The notes under the pieces: generated by a model
Databases searched by the model: none
Told to the model about the DNA's origin: nothing
The model's input: the letters and a program-made list of their open reading frames with translations, nothing else
In this document: positions 1 through 12,013 of the stretch, piece by piece
Layout: the number at the start of each line of letters is the position of its first letter
How positions within the stretch are numbered: position 1 is the first letter of the stretch
Assembly (NCBI GenBank): GCA_963942565.1
Contig: OZ012697.1
Span: 30,605,180-30,669,179 of the forward strand
DNA from: Maea johnstoni
Lineage: Eukaryota > Annelida > Polychaeta > Spionida > Magelonidae
Length of the DNA: 64,000 nt
Reading direction: 5' to 3'
Made by a program: the position numbers and the translations under genes

Positions 1-486
1 TTATGTCTTAGAGTTATTATCTACACTTTCTTAAGATTATTTCTTAAATATTTCTTTTTTATCAAGAATTTTTTATTGATATTTTTGTCGGACCATGTCG
101 GATCCAGATGGATATGTGTTGAAACATGTGTTCAATCAAATTTAAGAACAAATCATGTTTTCATTCCCCAAAAATGTTGTTAACAATAGTGATTTTAGTT
201 GAGAGAGCATACGGGAAGAACTATGCTTTCAATATCTCTATATATTTTATTTTTTAAACTATGGGCAACCTGTTGGGTTGATTTGGTTTTATTTTGAAGT
301 TTTGGAAATGTTGAAAATATTCAGTGGCACCTAAAAAAAACGATTAGAATTTTTAAAAATTCATCATTGAAAAGTTTTTGTCAATTTTTTGAAATACTGA
401 CTATTGAAAATGTCCATCATCAATAAAGAATGCTTGTCAATCAAAAATAATGGCAATTGTCCAAAGAAATGTTGCCCAATAACAAA

Positions 487-515
487 AATTGGTCAATTAA
501 AAATATTGACCAATT
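487..515. repeat. Perfect 11-bp inverted repeat kept in the units
   Basis: AATTGGTCAAT and ATTGACCAATT are separated by a 7-base loop. The same hairpin is found near 23157, 30544, 37865 and 45171, that is in every unit that retains this part. It could be a protein-binding site or chance; no function can be assigned. Confidence 0.5.
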
Positions 516-1713
516 ATAGAATACTCACACTGGATATTACAGAAAAAGTTGGGTCTATCTGTGTAGAATATGCAACTACGTTAACTGTCACATATGCTAG
601 AATTGTGTTTTTTTGTAGAGCCAATAGAATTTGTTTATAGGCATTAATTCTAGTTATCTACTTAATAATATGACTAATGATATCCATTCCCAGACAATCT
701 AAACGTTTTACTATTGCAATGAGGAACATGCAACTAAACCTGGTAACCAGGGTAGTGTTGCTATGGACTGATATTAGGTTCGCAGTCAATGTGTCGAAGA
801 ATAGTAATTGGCTAAAAATTAACTATTTATACAGCAATTTTTAAAATCGAGGCTAACATATTTAATAGCAGAAAAGGTTAAGTTTCTTTTATTTTGCCTT
901 AATTTGACACATTACCTCTGGATATTAAGCATTGTTTGTTCCCTGTTGTGCAAAATATTTCTTGATTTTACCGGAAACATATTAGTTTTAGATTTGTCTG
1001 TCTTGTACGCACACATTTAGGTGTAGATGTGCATCCGAAACATTGTTCGAGCAGTTATCTTGTGTATTGTGACATTGATAATGGAAATAAAGTTGTATTT
1101 CTCTTATTGTTCTCCATCTTTAAAATTCAGACAGGTGGATTATTTGTGAATATTTGATTTGCACTGAAGTAATGCCCACGGGATACCATATACTGTGTTT
1201 TACTGTTTTAATGTACATGTTTTGAGAACCCTCAACAGATCTCTCCATCTGGTGGCAGAAAGTGAAACTATTCTGATTTCCAAAAAGGCCGCTAGATGGA
1301 TTTTGAGTTATACAAAGCACAATTATTGCAGGAAATTCATAATTAGTATTGTTGACTTATAATGACAGAATTGATTTGTATCCCGCGAGCAAAAATAACT
1401 ACAAATTACACAAAGAATTTCCAACTATTTGTGGTAATATTTCTGACTTAAGAATAAGGGACGGGTGCATGTGAACAGTTAGATATGGAAGTTCCTTAAT
1501 GAATTGAGTTCTCAGGCACATTTGACTGTGAAGTTAATATTTAGGCTTCGCTTGAAAGGTTGATAGTTTAGTTAATGCATTTGACATGCCTAGATATTTG
1601 CATATTACCATTGTTTTCTGATGATGTTAATCCTATACATGAGGTTATTGTTTTGGCCTGTCAAGAATACCAGTATAAACTTGTGTAATTGGTTAACTAT
1701 AGTGCTGCTAATG

Positions 1714-1893
<180 letters not shown>

Positions 1894-4800
1894 TCTTTAC
1901 ATACCCAGCTCTCATTGTACATACATCATATTGTAAAAGATATATTTATTACCAACTCTACTGTGGATGTATATCAAGTACTGTATTAAAGCAGTTTTCA
2001 TAATAAACATGTGTTCTTCTCTTTTGACCATTATCCCCAAGTCACATATCTAATATATTGTAAACACGGGATCTGCATTGTGGCAGATATTGTATGTAGG
2101 ACTAGATTTCAAGCTAGGGATTTTCCTTGACCTTTTATGGTGAATTAATATAGTATTGGAATTCTCCAAGTTTAAAAGAATTGAGGAAACATACAGAGGA
2201 TGTTAATGACTTAAAGGAATGTTTATCCACGATTCACATGACCATGGCCAAGCAATTGTATGCCCCCTCTAGTGGCAGTTTTGGAAACTAAAATCTAGGC
2301 AAAATAGTGGTCTGTTGAGGATTCATTCAAGGACAATCGCACCATAAATATAACATTCGCCCAAATAATTTCTTTGGGTATTTGTTACTAAAACCAAGTC
2401 CCCAGCACTGCCAACCCACAGGCGATTAAATTAGTTATCTTCAGGACAAAATGTTCAGCTCGGGCATTATTTTTCAGTCACAACTGTTGAGGGACAAATA
2501 TTCCTAGTCCTAGAATACCTGCCTATTATACATAGTATCCTATGAGTTTTTTGTTTTTGGCTACAATGATTTACATATTCATTGAATTTTGATGTTTTGA
2601 CACGTTTTCAGGAATACTGTGTGATAATTCATGTGTATAACATGGGGTTCCCTTGCTCAACAATATCTTATATAAGCATGGGCATATACGGTAACAATTG
2701 AGCAACTCTTTTCTAACATTTTCATAAAAATTTGCCCCCAAAAAGTCCTATTTCACAAACTTTGACCATCTGTGGTTTGAAAACTAACACGATGACCTAT
2801 CATTTTCTTTAGGTCTTCTTATTGAGAGCATTGTGTAGATAGTGTAGACAAAAATTGGCGAAAATTAAACTAGGCAATTCTGACATATCAATTTTGGGTT
2901 AAAAACTTGTTTCTCGAATTCTTTGATTTTGCCCAATAATTCCTATATAACAGCAGAAAAATAATTTCAACAAGGCAGAACGATATTTCAGGCAGTGTCA
3001 GTATCTCTGAAGGGATAGATCTAGCAAAGAAAGACTCCAATTGTGGAGAAAGTGATGTTTGTGACATAAATTGCATTAATTTTTCAGTTGATGACCCAAT
3101 GATTTTAAGTTGTTTTGAAGATCACTGTGCTATGTTCTTTCCTTTGGCAAAATTTGAGGAAAATTAAACTGAGATTTCTAAAAGTGTCGTAAGACCTTAA
3201 TAGATGTCCGTGTACATTTAATTCTGGATACGAGTGTCCATTGACACTTGAATCAGACAAAACGTGTCCAGGACTTTTAATCATTTCACTGGAACACCAG
3301 GATTTTCTGGATTTAAAGTCAAGCCCTACTTAATGGAGATAGACACCAGTGACTTGCGGTTAATTAAGGGTTTCCCCAGTTACTCTGCTTTTTTGTACCT
3401 TCCTATGTTGTCCTGTTGCGACTTTGCTTAATATGGCAGACAAAGCGATGATAAATTAAGTTCCAAATTCTAGAAAAAACAAAGAACACTAACAGGTCTT
3501 AAAATCATATGTCCCTAAGGGAAATCGCATAACAACAAAAGTCTGATGAAAAATTGAATTAATCTTGGGTTTTTATTGACATATAGGTAAGCACATGGTT
3601 GAATGATACAATTTATTCTCAATGACATAACTCTTTTTCTCTCTGTTCGGGTTCAAGTGGTCTGACAAGTGAATTCTCGAAAACCATGGTTAACGTAAAA
3701 TATAAAGCAACCTTCCTTTCAATATCATAAAGACAACGCCTTAATTTTACACATAATACCCAAGTTGTCAGATTATCTAAGAACCCTGAACTTGAATGTG
3801 TTATAATTATATATATTTTTGGTGGAATTGTCCCCGCTTAAGAAACAATACACACATCTTTCATAGTTTCTCTACAAATAGTATGAGTCTTGTGATTATT
3901 CAATTTCATAATAGAACAGCTTGCCAAACTGAAGATTATGTAAATAAAATGTCCTGTTTTCACAACTCAAAGGTAAAGATCGTATCAGCACATCATGCCT
4001 TTGAGCGGAATTAGTATTCAAGAAAACATGACAGCAAATAACAAAATTCATAAGTTATCTAAAATAAATTGAATAAATTGAAGCGACTGATTGACTATGC
4101 GATCAGTCAAATGACGATCATTCCGAAAACGCTGGAAATCGATAGAGCAATAAAAAAATAGATTGATAATCAATGATTATCCACAAAACAAGATTTACTG
4201 AATTACTTCTACAAATACACACTGAAATACCTATAAGGTGATATGGACGTGGGACAGTTTTTGAAGAGAATTTGGCAAAAATATCTTGTACAGACAATAT
4301 TAACGAAGAGGGTTTGATCTACAGTGGCACACAGGAAAAATAGTAATTTAATACCAGAAGTTTTACGGCTTTTTCAGAATTCCATTATTGTATAAGGTTC
4401 ATAAAATTTTATTTTCAAAGAAAATCATTAGTTATTTGTGGGTTTTTTGACTTAAGTATGCAGGACCCATACTTATAAAAGAATAAAATGCATAAATTTA
4501 AACCACTGATTCTAGCCCTGCAGGGGCCAAACGACCTTGGCAAATATTTAAGAACCTTATAAAAAAATTTGCCCGTGCAGTGCTATTACTCAATATTTCA
4601 AAATCTAATTTTGTTCTTATTTAATTTCCAAACACGATCATCGATCACTCTCAATCATCTATTACTTTGATAGTGGGGGTGGTAGGCAAACAGGAGTAAA
4701 GATTGCAACTGTGTTTGCTAGTTTGTTTGGAACTTAGATAAATAAATAAAAGAATGGATATGTATTTGCAGTGAAGGCCTGGCTATGCCGGGGGTCTAGA

Positions 4801-5837
4801 ATCTGGCCTCAGTGCAACGCCACTAGGAGACAATGACCATTGAGGGCTCTCGTATCATTTTATATTACAGAGAAACTTGCACGATTACATGCGCAGGACA
4901 AGACTTTTGGGCCATTTGCCGCAGCCAGCCTGTTTAGGTTGACCAGCTGGTTTCATATCCACTTGTTTTTATTTATCTAAGGTCTGTAACTAGTACCAAT
5001 GTGTGTTATTAAGTTGTCATATCGATATTTATAATTCACCGCACTTTAGCATACACACACTTCATCTTAAGTCATGAACCTTCAGCAGATAATCATAGCC
5101 TGTCGGAACATAGATCAACTGCAACTTTCATCAAGCACATCCCGCATGGAATTATGACATAAACGACTAGACATGATCAACTAGTAGACATTCAGATGTA
5201 ACCTTTAATTACATAGCTGTGTATGACTTCGCTCCCTCTCTCTCTCCAAGTGTGATTTTATATACAGGAGCCTAGCATGCCTCGTGATTGAACACCTGTC
5301 CAATCAAATGTTATTAATCCAATGTCTATCCTCCACACCTTCAATTCATCCACTGTAAGCACAGAAACAGAAATCCATTTGATTTTCCCTTGGCGTCATC
5401 TATAATCGGTAGTAAAGAGAGAACTTGTAGGTCAACCCAGCTTAACAAACAGGAATAGAACATCCCAAACAGTGTCCAGTGTCGAGGATGCACACAGAAC
5501 GACTTGGTTGCCAGCCTCCCATTGGCTGAGCACAGGCTCTTTAAAGCACTTCCTGCGACTGTGAGTGCGGTCTCTGATCAGGACCGCTAATACACATCAA
5601 TACACCGGTGAACTACCCACTCAATGGTGGTATAATGTCTATGGTAGATATCATCCTTGGGGAAGTTATGTATCAAATGGCGCATAGTACAGCAGGGGAT
5701 CCTTCCACCAAAATCCCATTTCTCCTGTAAAAACAGTTCTTTCTATCTAACTCAAAGATCTGTACTAGCCCAACTCGTATAGTTAGGTTACTGAAGTAAC
5801 CCCCCTCCCCTACCCTCTTTGGAAAAACTCCTCTAAT

Positions 5838-6055
5838 ATTATGTAAAGTCCCTTGTAGTCCTGGTGGTACAAATCATGTGGTATTTCCAAGTCCCTTGCT
5901 GCCTTGGCTTTCTGGTCAAATATATTTTCCCATATGAAGCACTTTCTTGCTATAAGATATTCCTCTGCTAGGGGCCTCACAACAGCAAGAGGCCCTCTCT
6001 ACCTCTTCCACAGTGCAATGCAAGGTCCGATCTTAATAAAAAAAAAAAAAAAAAA
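5838..6055. repeat. Subtype-2 extra segment with A-tract, unit A
   Basis: About 0.2 kb lies between TAATATTATG and an AATAAA followed by a long A run. It is present here and in unit F, and its diverged counterpart (without the A run) lies at the end of unit G. In units B to E it is replaced by a short AATAATAAAAAACAACAACA stretch. Because the flank of unit G has it, presence is probably ancestral and subtype 1 arose by deletion between AATA-rich ends. Confidence 0.7.
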
Positions 6056-7737
6056 ACAACAACATTATTTCCTTAAAGCAGACGTCCGTGGCTACAATCG
6101 CGCCAGGTTTCGCTAAATTCTGTTGACAAATCCTGTTATTATGTTTCGGTAACAAAATCACTTGGTTGCGAAGTATCTTGGTTACGCAGTCACTTGGCTA
6201 CGAGATCTCCTGACTTCAACCATCTCGATCACTTCCAGCTTGGTATTCATACGCCCGAGCGACAAACCCCACTTTGTGGCCAATTAACAAAGCCCACTCC
6301 CTCCGATTCCCAAAATGCCATATGTATTGAACAAACGCGTATGGATCTCCATTTATAGGCCTCAATTTCTGTCTACACCAAGTTTTTACTAGGAACTATG
6401 CGATGATACTACTCGGAAGGCTACGCACATTATGTACAGATACTATTGGTACAGTAGATTTATCTCAAATACGATACTTTGAAATAACTGAAAGGCCCAG
6501 TGCTGATATGAGTTAACATTCATATCCAATATATTACAGCAATCTTTTTTCCGTGCATCCCATACTATTTATATTGCATTATGTAGAAGATCATATGAAT
6601 TCATTTATGGACTTAATATGGAATCCATACTTATTCAATGAATTATTTAAGGAATCTATTTATTATCGTTAATTGCTTTTTCGTGTAAAGAGCTAGTATG
6701 TTATGAATATTTATCCAATGATTTTGTTATAAATGAGAAGCTTGACCAATTTATCCATGAAATTATCATGTGAACCTGTTTCATTTTTGTTGCCAACTGG
6801 TATTTCCAGATATATGTTACCGAACAAATCCCAAATATATAATAATCTTCGCATGATCAGCAATTTTTAAAATCGAGGCTAACATATTTAATAGCAGAAA
6901 AGGTTAAGTTTCTTTTATTTTGCCTTAATTTGACACATTACCTCTGGATATTAAGCTTTGTTTGTTCCTCGTTGTGCAAAATATTTCTTGATTTTACCGG
7001 AAACATATTAGTTTTAGATTTGTCTGTCTTGTACGCACACATTTAGGTGTAGATGTGCATCCGAAACATTGTTCGAGCAGTTATCTTGTGTATTGTGACA
7101 TTGATAATGGAAATAAAGTTGTATTTCTCTTATTGTTCTCCATCTTTAAAATTCAGACAGGTGGATTATTTGTGAATATTTGATTTGCACTGAAGTAATG
7201 CCCACGGGATACCATATACTGTGTTTTACTGTTTTAATGTACATGTTTTGAGAACCCTCAACAGATCTCTCCATCTGGTGGCAGAAAGTGAAACTATTCT
7301 GATTTCCAAAAAGGCCGCTAGATGGATTTTGAGTTATACAAAGCACAATTATTGCAGGAAATTCATAATTAGTATTGTTGACTTATAATGACAGAATTGA
7401 TTTGTATCCCGCGAGCAAAAATAACTACAAATTACACAAAGAATTTCCAACTATGTGTGGTAATATTTCTGACTTAAGAATAAGGGACGGGTGCATGTGA
7501 ACAGTTAGATATGGAAGTTCCTTAATGAATTGAGTTCTCAGGCACATTTGACTGTGAAGTTAATATTTAGGCTTCGCTTGAAAGGTTGATAGTTTAGTTA
7601 ATGCATTTGACATGCCTAGATATTTGCATATTACCATTGTTTTCTGATGATGTTAATCCTATACATGAGGTTATTGTTTTGGCCTGTCAAGAATACCAGT
7701 ATAAACTTGTGTAATTGGTTAACTATAGTGCTGCTAA

Positions 7738-7909
<172 letters not shown>

Positions 7910-9515
7910 TCTTTACATACCCAGCTCTCATTGTACATACATCATATTGTAAAAGATATATTTATTACCAACTCTACTGTGGATGTATATCAAGTACTGT
8001 ATTAAAGCAGTTTTCATAATAAACACGTGTTCTTCTCTTTTGACCATTATCCCCAAGTCACATATCTAATATATTGTAAACACGGGATCTGCATTGTGGC
8101 AGATATTGTATGTAGGACTAGATTTCAAGCTAGGGATTTTCCTTGACCTTTTATGGTGAATTAATATAGTATTGGAATTCTCCAAGTTTAAAAGAATTGA
8201 GGAAACATACAGAGGATGTTAATGACTTAAAGGAATGTTTATCCACGATTCACATGACCATGGCCAAGCAATTGTATGCCCCCTCTAGTGGCAGTTTTGG
8301 AAACTAAAATCTAGGCAAAATAGTGGTCTGTTGAGGATTCATTCAAGGACAATCGCACCATAAATATAACATTCGCCCAAATAATTTCTTTGGGTATTTG
8401 TTACTAAGTCCCCAGCACTGCCAACCCACAGGCGATTAAATTAGTTATCTTCAGGACAAAATTTTCAGCTCGGGCATTATTTTTCAGTCACAACTGTTGA
8501 GGGACAAATATTCCTAGTCCTAGAATACCTGCCTATTATACATAGTATCCTATGAGTTTTTTGTTTTTGGCTACAATGATTTACATATTCATTGAATTTT
8601 GATGTTTTGACACGTTTTCAGGAATAATGTGTGATAATTCATGTGTATAACATGGGGTTCCCTTGCTCAACAATATCTTATATAAGCATGGGCATATACG
8701 GTAACAATTGAGCAACTCTTTTCTAACATTTTCATAAAAATTTGCCCCCAAAAAGTCCTATTTCACAAACTTTGACCATCTGTGGTTTGAAAACTAACAC
8801 GATGACCTATCATTTTCTTTTGGTCTTCTTATTAAAAGCATTGTGTAGATAGTGTAGACAAAAATTGGCGAAAATTAAACTAGGCAATTCTGACATATCA
8901 ATTTTGGGTTAAAAACTTGTTTCTCGAATTCTTTGATATTGCCCAATAATTCCTATATAACAGCAGAAAAATAATTTCAACAAGGCAGAACGATATTTCA
9001 GGCAGTGTCAGTATCTCTGAAGGGCTAGATCTAGCAAAGAAAGACTCCAATTGTGGAGAAAGTGATGTTTATGACATAAATTGCATTAATTTTTCAGTCG
9101 ATGACCCAATGATTTTAAGTTGTTTTGAAGATCACTGTGCTATGTTCTTTCCTTTGGCAAAATTTGAGGAAAATTAAACTGAGATTTCTAAAAGTGTCGT
9201 AAGACCTTAATAGATGTCCGTGTACATTTAATTCTGGATATGAGTGTCCATTGACACTTGAATCAGACAAAACGCGTGCAGGACTTTTAATCATTTCACT
9301 GGAACACCAGGATTTTCTGGATTTCAAGTCAAGCCCTAGTTAATGGAGAAAGACACCAGTGACTTGCGGTTAATTAAGGGTTTCCCCAGTTACTCTGCTT
9401 TTTTGTACCTTCCTTTGTTGTCCTGTTGCGACTTTGCTTAATATGGCAGACAAAGCGATGATAAATTAAGTTCCAAATTCTAGAAAAAACAAAGAACCTT
9501 CAGCACATTGCTAAT

Positions 9516-11939
9516 ATGATCCCTGATGATGAGTCCCTGAGCATGCATAACAGTACCTCGTTCCAAGGGGTGAACGAGGATGGAGTTGGTGGGGCATTGT
9601 CTCAGATAAGTGATAATCTTACCCTAGATGCGACGAGTAGAAGCAATAATAATATGACTGAGAATGGAAAAGAGTTAACTGATGGTGTACAAAGCCATGG
9701 GTTATATGAGACAGATGACTGTATAAGCTATGAAACAGACAGTGAAGATGGGAGTAACTGTGTGTCCCCTGCATTCAGCGATTATAGTAACATTTACAGG
9801 GAGATCAGCGACACTGGGAAAGGGATGAGGAATAATGTCTATCAGGATGGAGTGGGTTGTCTGAGTACAGAGAGAGACACTGGAGGTATTCAGTTAGATC
9901 TATCTAGCACGATTAGCCGTAACATAGATAGAGGAGAGTGCAACAGTAGTTCAATATCGCTCTCTACGGCGGAATTCCCGATAGATAGGTTTCGTCGTCT
10001 ACCTAGTAGGGGGTACATAGATCTTGCCGACGACGCGCACACGCCGGTGGAGCCCCCTGGTGTGTCCCAGAGGGATGCAAGCCCTGATGAATGGAATGAC
10101 TGTACGTGGTGGGTTAGCTTCAGAGATGATGGCGTTATGAATAGCGGTGGTGCAAGCGCATGCAAGAAGACAAAGGAGGATTTCACACCTCCCACTAAGC
10201 CTACAAACCAACCCGAGAGTCGACGTCCGACAGAGGCCACTGTGCGAGAGAGCAACTGTGGTAAAACTAAGCATTCGCATGCAAATTTGAGTGAGGTTAA
10301 AGGGCGAGGGTGTAGTGAGCAGAGTCAGTTCGCAGTGGACAGCGCTCGAGTACTACGACCCGAGCCCGAAAGAGAGAGGACTCCAGTGACTGGTGAGAAA
10401 CCCACTCGTAGTATGGCATTTATGCCGATTAGAGTAACTATTACTGTTGGCAATGTTGTAACTGATTTTGATCTTTCAGACGTGGTAGAAATGGCAGGCC
10501 GTCCCATTCGTGAGAAGAGCCCCGGACGTGAAGCGAGACGAGATGGTATGAGGTCAACTTGCGAGTGCAGAGAGTGCAGGAGACGTTTGGACGAACAGGA
10601 TAGGCGAATCGACGAACTCGAGAATCTGATCACCCGATGTACTCATGAAATGAAGGTGAGCACTGACGATCTTAATCATGACATGAGAGAGGTGCAGCGA
10701 AGAATTGACGTTCATGATAACCGCCCAATTCTCGTGACACCTAGGCCACCTGAACTATGTGAAGCCGGACGCCACTCACTTGGTATTTTTGCCGAGCCGG
10801 CTCAGGCAGACAAATTGGCGGGTAAGATGAAGAAGTCGAAGGTGAACGAACGCCAGTCGAGACCTAGAGCGGCGAGTTTCGCCGGAACCCAAGCGATTGG
10901 TCCCGAGAGAGTGGGCGATGAGTGGCGTACCTCGAGCAGGGATCTACGGAGAGTAGCGCGTAACACAGCAGACCCTCCTAAGCCCCAACGTGCAGAGCTG
11001 AGGAGGGGGCGATCGAGCCGCAACAAGGATCCCATAGTCAGTGAGGTGAGCAAACCTAAAGAGAACACTATGCGGGATTGGCTCAGCACAGCCAAGCGGA
11101 GTCAACCCCTCAGTTGTGATACGCCTAAGAGGGACAGGCGTGCGGCGGAGATAGAGACTAGCCCGTCATGGGCAGACGAGCCCGCACCCGACGACGATGA
11201 GTTCGATACCAGCGAGTCACTGACACCTCACCCGAATGGTAATCGACGCAGAGATGATGTACGCACCCCGGAGAGCAGGCAGTCTACAGGCGCGTCCGAC
11301 GACGAGCAGCAGGTACTTGACGTATACAAACTCCCTCCATCCGGCCAGGTCACGGAGCGACAGCGGGCGCAGAATGGTAATGAGAGGAATGCCGGGAACA
11401 ACATGCGAGGCGGAGCTAGACCAAAAACGCGAGGTAAGCAGCAGGAAAGTCAGAATAGAAATGATCAAAAGGATAGAGGCAGTAAGAAGCCTAATAACAA
11501 GAATGGTAATATATCCTACTCGAAAGTCGTCACTAATTCCGGGTGGAAAACTGTACAATCTAAGAAGCGCAGAGTAGATAAAGCAAGCCCTAAGCAAGCG
11601 AACCCACTAAAAGGGATTGCCATGACGAGGAACCGTGACATATATTTACAAGGTCTGAAATTAGATGATGACAATGATGAGGATGATGTTATTGATAGCG
11701 TGAAGGCCTATTGTAAAGATAGAGACATCGTACCCGTATATACTAGACTGATCCCTGTCAGGTTCGATAGCACTCGTACTGGTTGCAGGCTCACAGTCAG
11801 AGAAGTTGACTATAATAGAGCAGTCCAGAACGATTTTTGGCCAGACCATATTAAAGCAAGAGAGTGGACACAAAGACCACGTGATGGCAATGGCAATGAT
11901 GGGGCAGAGGCTAGACCTCTATCCGACTACGAAGACTAA
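9516..11939 (+). CDS. LINE ORF1 protein, 807 aa
   Basis: This is the putative RNA-binding ORF1 protein of the LINE. The first ~330 residues are acidic and Ser/Asp-rich with no recognised fold. A C-x-C-x2-C cluster (CECREC, about 349-354) leads into a heptad-like, charged segment (about 355-405) that looks like a coiled coil. A long Arg/Lys-rich, disordered stretch follows (about 430-695), then a conserved-looking C-terminal domain (about 704-782, starting RNRDIYLQGL and ending AREW). That domain resembles the RRM-like C-terminal domain of other invertebrate LINE ORF1 proteins. The ATG at 9516 is the first in frame, but the frame is open back to the element border at 9498, so the true N-terminus could be missing. 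GC content is higher than in the rest of the element. Confidence 0.85.
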   Translation: MIPDDESLSMHNSTSFQGVNEDGVGGALSQISDNLTLDATSRSNNNMTENGKELTDGVQSHGLYETDDCISYETDSEDGSNCVSPAFSDYSNIYREISDTGKGMRNNVYQDGVGCLSTERDTGGIQLDLSSTISRNIDRGECNSSSISLSTAEFPIDRFRRLPSRGYIDLADDAHTPVEPPGVSQRDASPDEWNDCTWWVSFRDDGVMNSGGASACKKTKEDFTPPTKPTNQPESRRPTEATVRESNCGKTKHSHANLSEVKGRGCSEQSQFAVDSARVLRPEPERERTPVTGEKPTRSMAFMPIRVTITVGNVVTDFDLSDVVEMAGRPIREKSPGREARRDGMRSTCECRECRRRLDEQDRRIDELENLITRCTHEMKVSTDDLNHDMREVQRRIDVHDNRPILVTPRPPELCEAGRHSLGIFAEPAQADKLAGKMKKSKVNERQSRPRAASFAGTQAIGPERVGDEWRTSSRDLRRVARNTADPPKPQRAELRRGRSSRNKDPIVSEVSKPKENTMRDWLSTAKRSQPLSCDTPKRDRRAAEIETSPSWADEPAPDDDEFDTSESLTPHPNGNRRRDDVRTPESRQSTGASDDEQQVLDVYKLPPSGQVTERQRAQNGNERNAGNNMRGGARPKTRGKQQESQNRNDQKDRGSKKPNNKNGNISYSKVVTNSGWKTVQSKKRRVDKASPKQANPLKGIAMTRNRDIYLQGLKLDDDNDEDDVIDSVKAYCKDRDIVPVYTRLIPVRFDSTRTGCRLTVREVDYNRAVQNDFWPDHIKAREWTQRPRDGNGNDGAEARPLSDYED

Positions 11940-12013
11940 AATTCGCGGGTCTACGTAGGTATTACATTATAGGCAGTGATGAGTCAATCTGTTGGATCGA
12001 GGCAATCTGCGAT

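Noticed and set aside
3640-3670. GGGTTCAAGTGG resembling a tRNA B box
   Set aside because: It lacks the final CC of the B-box consensus, has no matching A box at tRNA spacing, and shows no cloverleaf.
5100-5620. CCAAT-like (ATTGGCTGAG) and TATA-like motifs in the units as a promoter
   Set aside because: No transcript or downstream gene can be tied to them, and such short motifs are common by chance.
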